Assembly: GCA_017400025.1 (NCBI GenBank)
Contig: JAFQAF010000157.1
Span: 1 to 5,292 of the forward strand
From: Oscillospiraceae bacterium
GTDB taxonomy: Bacteria > Bacillota_A > Clostridia > Oscillospirales > Ruminococcaceae
Reading direction: 5' to 3'
DNA: 5,292 nt
This document shows positions 1-4,129 of the stretch, one piece after another; within the stretch, counting starts at the first letter, position 1, and the number at the start of each line of letters is the position of its first letter. Made by a program: the position numbers and the translations under genes. The notes below the pieces were generated by a model. It saw nothing but the letters and a program-made list of their open reading frames with translations. It was not told where the DNA came from and did not search any database.

Positions 1-202
1 ACACATTCTTGCCGTCATCACAGCGGAAAGGCGGTTCAATAAGAGTTTCTTCCCAGCACTGGCCCAGAAGCTCTTTCAGGATTTCATATCTTCTTTCCAG
101 TTCTGAAGGATGCAGGTTGTTGTACTGATAAACAAGGTCACGGCTTTTTTCTATTGCCGCATACCAGTCCGGCGAATATCCGCCCAGAAATTTCTTTTCC
201 AT
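1..202 (-). CDS. Sugar O-acetyltransferase (maltose/galactoside acetyltransferase type), N-terminal part
   Basis: This is the first 67 codons of a gene whose 3' end lies beyond the left edge. The start is the ATG at 202. My translation begins MEKKFLGGYSPDWYAAIEKS and later reads LLGQCWEE, then IEPPFRCDDGKNV. This is the pattern of the N-terminal Mac (maltose acetyltransferase) domain, ending in the PPF-C-DG-N segment that leads into the left-handed beta-helix (hexapeptide repeat) domain of Maa/LacA/NodL enzymes. Such enzymes move acetyl from acetyl-CoA to a sugar hydroxyl in the cytoplasm; the catalytic His and hexapeptide repeats would lie outside the window. The gene begins 2 nt after the stop of the second CHR gene, so it is very probably the fourth gene of the arsR operon and may be translationally coupled, since its ribosome site (GGGG) lies within the preceding gene. 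Family assignment is fairly sure; the sugar acetylated cannot be told. Confidence 0.85.
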   Translation of the reverse strand, partial: MEKKFLGGYSPDWYAAIEKSRDLVYQYNNLHPSELERRYEILKELLGQCWEETLIEPPFRCDDGKNV

Positions 203-204
203 AA

Positions 205-768
205 CTATACCCCGTAGGCCGCTATGCCCATAACAGCAGATATCACTATCAGCATAATGGGAGACAGCGGTTTTTTCTTGTATTTCTTATACATATATGA
301 TACCACAAAAAGCAGAACAGTAATAGCTATTGATATCAAATCCGGTGAAAATGCACCGTTGCGGATAAAGCCGTTTTTCACAATCATCCACACGCCTGTG
401 GCAAGTACAATACCTATTATGCAGGGCTTTATGCCGTGGATAACAGCCTGTACATACGGGTTGGCGAGGAATGTTTTCAGCAGGGCTGTAAGCACAAGGA
501 TAATCACAAAAGACGGCAGGACAACACCCAGCGTCGCCAGCACAGCACCGGCAAAACCCGCCTGGTCAGAGCCGATGTATGTGGCCAGATTTACCATAAT
601 AGGCCCCGGTGTGCTTTCACTTACTGCCACAAAATATGTGAACATTTCGTCTGTAATCCAGCCGTAGGACTGCACCACCTCCTGGATAAGAGGGATAGCA
701 CCGTAAGCACCGCCAAAGGCAAAACAGCCAACTTTGAGAAAACCGATAAACAAATCAAGATAAATCAT
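205..768 (-). CDS. chrA: Chromate transporter family (CHR) protein, second half of a pair
   Basis: This is a 187-residue membrane protein of the CHR (ChrA) family, short single-domain type. Family hallmarks visible are the FLKVGCFAFGGAY segment near residues 10-22, the STPGPI loop at about 52-57 followed by VNLATYIG, and GAVLATLGVVLPSF at about 74-87. Further hydrophobic segments lie at about 88-101, 109-129 and in the C-terminal third; the lysine-rich KKYKKK stretch near 161-166 separates the last two. In characterised short-chain systems such as the Bacillus subtilis pair, two half-size CHR proteins are needed together for chromate efflux. Here the partner is encoded immediately upstream, sharing an ATGA overlap at 765-768, so the pair is expected to be made in equal amounts and to form a heterodimer. 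A GGGGGC ribosome site lies in the end of the upstream gene. Membership is clear; chromate as the natural substrate is inferred from the family name only. Confidence 0.93.
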   Translation of the reverse strand: MIYLDLFIGFLKVGCFAFGGAYGAIPLIQEVVQSYGWITDEMFTYFVAVSESTPGPIMVNLATYIGSDQAGFAGAVLATLGVVLPSFVIILVLTALLKTFLANPYVQAVIHGIKPCIIGIVLATGVWMIVKNGFIRNGAFSPDLISIAITVLLFVVSYMYKKYKKKPLSPIMLIVISAVMGIAAYGV

Positions 769-1346
769 TTGCCCGCCCCCTTTGCTTTTACTGTTTTATT
801 GAACTGAAAAATGGCAACATTTGAAACTGCCGCAATAATCAGCAGCCATATTGTGGAAAATTTTGTGGCTGTGATATTTACAGCCATCATAACAACAAAG
901 GCTGCAATCATAAACAGGCGCGGGCGCAGTTTCTTTTTCATCTTTTTAATCATATTGACAGCCGCCTGGAATATAAGCACACCAACAGCGATTTTGATGC
1001 CTTTGAAAGCAGATGCTATTATGGTGATTTCAAGGAAGTTGTCAAAGAACATTGAGATAAGATAAATAATCAGAAACGAAGGTGTAATCATTCCCAGCGT
1101 GGCACTGATTGCCCCTGCCAGGCCGGCCTGCATATAGCCGGTAAAGGTGGCACAGTTGATAGCAATTGGCCCCGGAGTGGATTCTGCTATGGCAGTTATG
1201 GTGGAAAGGTCATCTGTGGTAATCCATTTTTTATTTTCCACACATTCATTTTCTATAAGGGCTATCATTGCATAACCGCCCCCAAAGGTGAACATCCCTA
1301 TTTTTGCAAAGGACAGAAACAGGTCCTTAAGTATTCCTTTTTTCAT
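765..1346 (-). CDS. chrA: Chromate transporter family (CHR) protein, first half of a pair
   Basis: This is a 193-residue membrane protein of the short CHR (ChrA) family and partner of the following gene. Key segments are FAKIGMFTFGGGYAMI at 13-28, the STPGPIAINCATF loop at 56-68, and GAISATLGMITPSF at 78-91. Membrane spans follow at about 92-101, 109-130, 144-160 and 165-182, with a basic KKMKKKLRPR linker at 134-143. I chose the ATG at 1346, not the in-frame GTG at 1373. The ATG makes an ATGA overlap with the arsR stop (1343-1346), exactly like the next junction, and it has an AAAGGA ribosome site 6 nt upstream. Transport of an oxyanion such as chromate across the cytoplasmic membrane is known for the family. 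Co-transcription with an ArsR regulator suggests induction by a metal or metalloid stress. The two CHR proteins share motifs but are clearly diverged, consistent with antiparallel heterodimer halves. Confidence 0.93.
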   Translation of the reverse strand: MKKGILKDLFLSFAKIGMFTFGGGYAMIALIENECVENKKWITTDDLSTITAIAESTPGPIAINCATFTGYMQAGLAGAISATLGMITPSFLIIYLISMFFDNFLEITIIASAFKGIKIAVGVLIFQAAVNMIKKMKKKLRPRLFMIAAFVVMMAVNITATKFSTIWLLIIAAVSNVAIFQFNKTVKAKGAGK

Positions 1347-1654
1347 TGTTTTTCCTTTCTGCAGCCTCCGCACCGGCGGTCTTTCTGCACTGTGTCAGCC
1401 ATATTTTTCAGATAATCCGACCGCTGCTCCAGGCATTGCCTGTCCACTGCATAATGTATGTTATATCCGTTTTTGTCGCCTGCTGTTATCAGTCCTGCTT
1501 CTTTCAGCAGGTGTATATGCTGGGACACCCGTGATTCCGATATGCCCAGCTGCTGTGAAAGTGCACGGACACAGTATTTTCTTTCTGACAGCAGTCTGAC
1601 TATCTCCAGCCTGTTTTTATCAGAAAGGCATTTACATATCTTTAAAATATCCAT
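1343..1654 (-). CDS. ArsR-family winged-helix repressor, cysteine-rich
   Basis: This 103-residue protein has the size and layout of an ArsR/SmtB metal-sensing repressor. The recognition helix region reads ALSQQLGISESRVSQHIHLL (residues 31-50), followed by KEAGLI and the wing around GDKNGYNIHYAV (59-70). Members dissociate from an operator when a metal(loid) or other ligand binds. Cysteines sit at 7 and 9 (CKC), at 28 where classical ArsR carries its CVC arsenic site (here C-V-R, so one Cys only), at 74, and at 95 and 98 in a CGGC motif near the C-terminus. These are plausible ligands, but the sensed species cannot be read from sequence. It is the first gene of the operon with the paired CHR transporters. 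A GGAGG ribosome site lies only 4 nt before the ATG at 1654. A strong promoter and a perfect palindromic operator directly upstream indicate autoregulation. The assignment to the family is firm. Confidence 0.93.
   Translation of the reverse strand: MDILKICKCLSDKNRLEIVRLLSERKYCVRALSQQLGISESRVSQHIHLLKEAGLITAGDKNGYNIHYAVDRQCLEQRSDYLKNMADTVQKDRRCGGCRKEKQ
1353..1358 (-). promoter_or_regulatory. Ribosome binding site deciding the start of the first CHR gene
   Basis: AAAGGA read on the minus strand lies 6 nt before the ATG at 1346 and within the 3' end of arsR. The alternative GTG at 1373 has no comparably good site and would lengthen the arsR overlap to 31 bp. Confidence 0.75.
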
Positions 1655-1664
1655 AGCCCCTCCA

Positions 1665-1690
1665 TTTGATTAAGTATTTTCTTAATCAAA
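1665..1690. promoter_or_regulatory. Probable ArsR operator (perfect inverted repeat)
   Basis: TTTGATTAAG (1665-1674) and CTTAATCAAA (1681-1690) form a perfect 10-bp inverted repeat around a 6-bp spacer. This is the shape and base composition expected for an ArsR/SmtB dimer site. It begins at the downstream edge of the -10 box and covers the predicted transcription start, ending 10 bp before the arsR start codon. A bound repressor would block initiation of the arsR-CHR-CHR-acetyltransferase operon. Confidence 0.85.
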
Positions 1691-1718
1691 TAATACTGCA
1701 CATCTGCATCGGTGTCAA
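1690..1718 (-). promoter_or_regulatory. Promoter of the arsR-CHR operon
   Basis: On the minus strand there is TTGACA (1718-1713), a 17-bp spacer, and TATTAT (1695-1690). The -35 is a full match and the -10 five of six. The predicted start of transcription is near 1683, inside the inverted repeat, giving a leader of about 30 nt. The promoter starts 13 bp beyond the terminator of the upstream unit, so the operon is independently transcribed. Confidence 0.85.
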
Positions 1719-1730
1719 CAGATAAATGCA

Positions 1731-1767
1731 TAAAAAACAGACACAGCGTGTATTTCGCCGTGTCTGT
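1731..1767 (-). terminator. Rho-independent terminator of the kinase-glycosylase unit
   Basis: On the minus strand, ACAGACACGGCG pairs with CGCTGTGTCTGT (12 bp with one G-T wobble) across a 7-nt loop and is followed by TTTTTTA. It begins 21 nt after the glycosylase stop codon. It separates this unit from the arsR promoter immediately downstream. Confidence 0.9.
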
Positions 1768-1788
1768 AAATTTATAATACTTTATATG

Positions 1789-2310
1789 TTATTCTGCCAC
1801 AAAGCGCCACAGTGCCTGCTGGTCTTTTTCTGCAGCGTAGCCTATACCTATTCTGGGTGTTGCCTTAAAAGGCAGGCTTTCGCCGTCTTCAAGCCAGATT
1901 CTGTTGCTATCAACAAGGCTTTCCCCGTTGAACGAGCGGTCGATACACAGTGCCCTGGTCAGCTTGCCGGGGCCGTTGTACCCCTGCACACCTCTTATCA
2001 GCACGGCCTGGGGCTGCTGCCGGCTGCCGCTGACAAAATTAAGCATATTGTGTATGCCGTAGCACAGATAAACATAGCATACGCCGCCTTTTTCCCACAT
2101 TACTTCTGTACGCTTTGTCCTGCCCTTGCTGGCGTGGCAAGCTGTATCCTCTGTGCCGATATAGCACTCTGTTTCCGTTATCCTGTGGCGTGATACCACA
2201 CCGTTTTCACAGCGGCAGATATATTTGCCTATCAGCTGCTGTGCCAGGGTGTAAGCGTCCTGTGTGAAAAAAGAAACATCTGTTATTCTGTTATTTTTCA
2301 AACAATGCAT
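1789..2310 (-). CDS. mpg: DNA-3-methyladenine glycosylase (AAG/MPG family)
   Basis: This 173-residue protein belongs to the AAG/MPG family, which flips alkylated purines such as 3-methyladenine, and also hypoxanthine, out of DNA and cuts the glycosidic bond in base-excision repair. The N-terminal FFTQDAYTLAQQLIGK segment (14-29) is typical. The core reads TETECYIGTEDTACHASKG (45-63), giving Glu48 as the counterpart of human catalytic Glu125, Tyr50 of Tyr127 and His59 of His136. YVYLCYGIHNMLN (79-91) supplies Tyr81 (human Tyr159) and Asn91 (human Asn169). A later basic IRG (105-107) and the NGPGKLTRAL stretch are also family-typical. All catalytic residues are present although the protein is slightly shorter than many bacterial relatives. 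I chose the ATG at 2310 for its AGGAAG ribosome site 6 nt upstream; a GTG at 2337 is in frame but poorly supported. The gene overlaps the end of the kinase gene by 20 bp, implying translational coupling. Confidence 0.95.
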   Translation of the reverse strand: MHCLKNNRITDVSFFTQDAYTLAQQLIGKYICRCENGVVSRHRITETECYIGTEDTACHASKGRTKRTEVMWEKGGVCYVYLCYGIHNMLNFVSGSRQQPQAVLIRGVQGYNGPGKLTRALCIDRSFNGESLVDSNRIWLEDGESLPFKATPRIGIGYAAEKDQQALWRFVAE

Positions 2311-3193
2311 CAAATTCTTCCTGTGTAAGCAATGCACCTTTTACACCCACTACTGCGGCTGCAACCCTGTTGGCTGTGGTGATTGCCTCTTCCATATTCA
2401 TACCGCCGTGGAGACAAGCCATAACAGCACCTACGTGGCTGTCGCCTGCGCCGATTGTATCAACAACATTGTCCACTTTTACTGAAGGTACGTGGAAATG
2501 GCCCTTTCCGTCATACCAGGCTGCACCCTTTTCGCCAAGTGTCACAATTACTGTGTTGCCTGTAAGGGAATACATTTTTTCCATTGCTCCCTTTACATCG
2601 TCTGTTGCAAAGTATTCCTTGATTTCATCATCATTGAGATGCATAACAGGGCTGAGCTTATACAGACGCTGAAGCAGGCTTTCCTCTATTCTCATAATGC
2701 GCGGGCCCGGTGCAAAGAAAACTGTAAGCTGAGGATGTTTTTCCAGCCAGGCAACAATATTGACACCGGTTTTTTCTTCAATTTCCAGACCGCAGATATA
2801 AACACTGTGGATTTCTTCCACATCTATATCCTCCAGCCATTCAGACTGTATAAGATATTCCGCACCGTGGTATGAAACAAAGGTTCTTTCACCGCTTTCT
2901 TCCACAAAGCAATAGCAGCAGCCGTTGTCCATATCTACAGGAGGGATAGGGCTTATAAGGCCTTTTTTGCGCAGGCCGTTGCGCACAAAGTCGCCGTAAA
3001 TACCTGTGCCCACAGGTGAAAACAGTGTGTTTGGTGTGCCGAAATTGCGGATTGTATCAGAAACATTGTATGCACAGCCGCCCATGGATGCAGTCTGGCT
3101 GCTGATATGTATGTCTGCCTTTGTTGTAGGCAGGTGGTCAACATTGATAATCATATCAACCACTGTAGAACCGATGACAAGTATTCTTTTCAT
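2291..3193 (-). CDS. PfkB-family carbohydrate/nucleoside kinase
   Basis: This 300-residue protein has the standard length of the PfkB/ribokinase family, cytoplasmic enzymes that phosphorylate a sugar or nucleoside hydroxyl with ATP. The N-terminal strand reads RILVIGSTVVDMII (3-16). The substrate-binding glycine signature is MGGCAYNV (37-44). ATP-site segments include TLGEKGA (218-224) and the second PfkB signature DTIGAGD (245-251), with Asp251 the expected catalytic base in the GAGD anion hole. The residue two after that Asp, usually Phe in this signature, is His253, a mild departure. The substrate cannot be assigned; ribose, a nucleoside and other hexoses are all possible. The start ATG at 3193 has a G-rich ribosome site (GGGGGG) about 5 nt upstream and an extended -10 promoter 37 bp further on. 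It is the first gene of a two-gene unit with the overlapping DNA glycosylase, and it is transcribed divergently from the ArsC/Spx-like gene. Confidence 0.93.
   Translation of the reverse strand: MKRILVIGSTVVDMIINVDHLPTTKADIHISSQTASMGGCAYNVSDTIRNFGTPNTLFSPVGTGIYGDFVRNGLRKKGLISPIPPVDMDNGCCYCFVEESGERTFVSYHGAEYLIQSEWLEDIDVEEIHSVYICGLEIEEKTGVNIVAWLEKHPQLTVFFAPGPRIMRIEESLLQRLYKLSPVMHLNDDEIKEYFATDDVKGAMEKMYSLTGNTVIVTLGEKGAAWYDGKGHFHVPSVKVDNVVDTIGAGDSHVGAVMACLHGGMNMEEAITTANRVAAAVVGVKGALLTQEEFDALFEK
2317..2322 (-). promoter_or_regulatory. Ribosome binding site deciding the glycosylase start
   Basis: AGGAAG on the minus strand lies 6 nt before the ATG at 2310, inside the kinase coding sequence. It favours this start over the upstream in-frame GTG at 2337. 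Confidence 0.7.
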
Positions 3194-3229
3194 AAAGCCC
3201 CCCGAAAGTTATAATCATTTATTGTAAAT

Positions 3230-3259
3230 ATTATATCAAATCCACCCCGCAGTAAACAA
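3230..3259 (-). promoter_or_regulatory. Promoter of the kinase-glycosylase unit
   Basis: On the minus strand there is TATAAT (3235-3230), preceded by TGA to give an extended -10. A weak -35, TTGTTT (3259-3254), is 18 bp away. The predicted start is near 3223, leaving a leader of about 30 nt before the kinase ATG. Confidence 0.75.
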
Positions 3260-3276
3260 TAGCAAAATTCATATTG

Positions 3277-3305
3277 TTGACCGATATACCGCATTATGAT
3301 ATTAT
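3277..3305 (+). promoter_or_regulatory. Promoter of the ArsC/Spx-like gene
   Basis: TTGACC (3277-3282), a 17-bp spacer and TATTAT (3300-3305) with a TGA extended -10 at 3297-3299. It is back-to-back with the kinase promoter; the two -35 boxes are 17 bp apart. A near-consensus ribosome site, AAGGAGG at 3318-3324, lies 7 nt before the ATG at 3332. Confidence 0.8.
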
Positions 3306-3331
3306 AAAAATCAGTATAAGGAGGTGCTGTT

Positions 3332-3685
3332 ATGTTATTTATATGCTATCCAAAATGCTCCACATGCGCAAAAGCCAGGGCCTGGCTGGATGCAAACGGA
3401 GTGGAATATGAATACAGAGATATAAAACTGAACAATCCAAAGCCGGAAGAGCTGGAAAAATGGTACAGAGAAAGCGGAGCTGACATCAAAAAGTTTTTCA
3501 ACACAAGCGGTCTGCTGTACAAAGAACTGAAACTGAAGGACAACCTGCCAAAAATGAGCGAAGAAGAAAAACTGGCACTGCTGGCAAGTGACGGCATGCT
3601 GGTGAAAAGACCACTGCTGATAGGTGATGATTTTGTGCTGGTTGGCTTCAAAGAAAAAGACTGGGAAAAACGGCTGAAAAAATAA
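3332..3685 (+). CDS. ArsC/Spx-family thioredoxin-fold protein with CxxC
   Basis: This 117-residue protein belongs to the ArsC-related family that includes Spx, MgsR, YffB and YusI. The N-terminus ICYPKCSTCAKARAWLD (4-20) holds a CxxC at Cys9 and Cys12. Cys9 aligns with the catalytic Cys of plasmid-type ArsC and Cys12 makes the pair look like the Spx redox switch. KKFFNTSGLLYKEL (53-66), a DGMLVKRPLL segment (88-97) with the conserved Arg93-Pro94, and VGFKEKDW (104-111) are typical of the small ArsC-like group. The ArsC arginine that follows the first domain (Arg60 in the E. coli plasmid enzyme) has no clear counterpart in the FFNTSG region, so true arsenate reduction is doubtful. A thiol-redox role is more likely but unproven. 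The gene is monocistronic, with its own strong promoter, and is not part of the arsR operon. Family assignment is firm; function is not. Confidence 0.92.
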   Translation: MLFICYPKCSTCAKARAWLDANGVEYEYRDIKLNNPKPEELEKWYRESGADIKKFFNTSGLLYKELKLKDNLPKMSEEEKLALLASDGMLVKRPLLIGDDFVLVGFKEKDWEKRLKK

Positions 3686-3719
3686 TCTGAAAAATTTTAA
3701 AAATTTTTTCAAAAAAGTG

Positions 3720-3748
3720 TTGACAATACAATAAAGCTGTGGTATTAT
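3720..3748 (+). promoter_or_regulatory. Promoter of tRNA-Gln
   Basis: TTGACA (3720-3725), a 17-bp spacer, and TATTAT (3743-3748) preceded by TGG, giving an extended -10. This near-consensus promoter lies 17 bp before the mature tRNA, as expected for a highly transcribed stable RNA. Confidence 0.85.
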
Positions 3749-3765
3749 AATTAAGCATTCAGCGA

Positions 3766-3841
3766 TGGGGTATCGCCAAGCGGTAAGGCATTGGACTCTG
3801 ACTCCAACATTCCCTAGGTTCGAATCCTAGTACCCCAGCCA
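3766..3841 (+). tRNA. tRNA-Gln (anticodon CUG), CCA encoded
   Basis: The sequence folds as a full cloverleaf. The acceptor stem TGGGGTA (3766-3772) pairs with TACCCCA (3831-3837). The D arm is GCC/GGC with AAGCGGTAA in the loop. The anticodon stem TTGGA/TCCAA encloses CTCTGAC, giving anticodon CUG for the codon CAG. The T stem CTAGG/CCTAG encloses TTCGAAT. The discriminator base is G3838, followed by an encoded CCA (3839-3841). The acceptor and D arms match the well-known bacterial tRNA-Gln pattern. By my count the variable region (CATTCC) has 6 nt, one more than usual. Confidence 0.97.
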
Positions 3842-3873
3842 GAGGAACTACGAAAGTAGTTCCTTTTTTCTTT
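3842..3873 (+). terminator. Terminator of tRNA-Gln
   Basis: GGAACTAC (3844-3851) and GTAGTTCC (3856-3863) form a perfect 8-bp stem capped by a GAAA tetraloop, followed by TTTTTTC. It starts within 3 nt of the CCA end. Confidence 0.93.
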
Positions 3874-3891
3874 GTAAAACCTTTTTTCAGG

Positions 3892-3920
3892 GCGCAGCAG
3901 AAGCTGTGCTTTTTGTTTTT
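3892..3920 (+). terminator. Second, tandem terminator
   Basis: GCGCAGC (3892-3898) pairs with GCTGTGC (3903-3909) with one G-T wobble and an AGAA loop. It is followed by TTTTTGTTTTT. It lies about 20 bp beyond the first tRNA terminator and probably catches read-through. Confidence 0.75.
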
Positions 3921-4129
3921 TATAAGAATTTCCACACTTTAATAAAAAATTAATATTTTGCACGGTTTAATCTTAATCCGTTATGGGAAATAATATAGTT
4001 GAGAGGGGATATTTCGCCGGCAGCTGTCTTTTCACAGAATTTTTAAAAAGCTGTCACAGTTTATTTTACACTTTTTTCACAAAAGAGTATGATAATATGT
4101 CTCAATGATAAAAAAGGAAAGGATATGAG
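3921..4129 (+). promoter_or_regulatory. Leader region of the PAP2 gene, with PhoP-box-like repeats and a promoter
   Basis: I see no convincing gene in the stretch between the tRNA terminators and the PAP2 start. The -35 TTTACA (4065-4070), a 17-bp spacer and the -10 TATGAT (4088-4093) make a plausible promoter. An AAAGGA ribosome site (4118-4123) lies 6 nt before the ATG at 4130. Hexamers resembling the Gram-positive PhoP consensus TT[ACT]A[CT]A start at 4031, 4042, 4053, 4065 and 4076. A 7-bp direct repeat AGCTGTC occurs at 4022 and 4049. Positions 3921-4010 are AT-rich with nothing I can name. Confidence 0.55.

Noticed and set aside
224..807. Plus-strand ORFs (224-667 and 436-807) opposite the CHR gene
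   Set aside because: They are antisense to a clear membrane-protein gene, lack ribosome sites and have no recognisable domain.
1347..1373. GTG at 1373 as start of the first CHR gene
   Set aside because: It adds nine basic residues not typical of the family and has no good ribosome site, whereas the ATG at 1346 gives the ATGA overlap and an AAAGGA site.
2311..2337. GTG at 2337 as start of the DNA glycosylase
   Set aside because: The ATG at 2310 has a well-spaced AGGAAG; the longer version repeats an MHCL-like stretch that is not part of the family.
1343..3685. An arsenic-resistance operon (ArsR plus ArsC-like protein)
   Set aside because: The two genes are on opposite strands, separated by the kinase-glycosylase unit, each with its own promoter. 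There is no ArsB, Acr3 or ArsP, and the ArsC-like protein has Spx-like features.
3688..3710. AT-only hairpin (TGAAAAATTTT / AAAATTTTTTCA) after the ArsC/Spx-like gene, as a terminator
   Set aside because: The stem has almost no G-C pairs and would be unstable; the sequence is simply A/T runs. It may slow polymerase but I cannot support it as a terminator.
3335..3712. Minus-strand ORFs opposite the ArsC/Spx-like gene, rich in Phe/Gln or Ser
   Set aside because: Their composition is the mirror of a lysine- and glutamate-rich gene on the other strand; they have no motif and no start signal.
3983..4108. 41-codon plus-strand ORF beginning MGNNIVERGY in the PAP2 leader
   Set aside because: There is no ribosome site before its ATG, it runs through the predicted promoter and repeats, and its composition looks non-coding.
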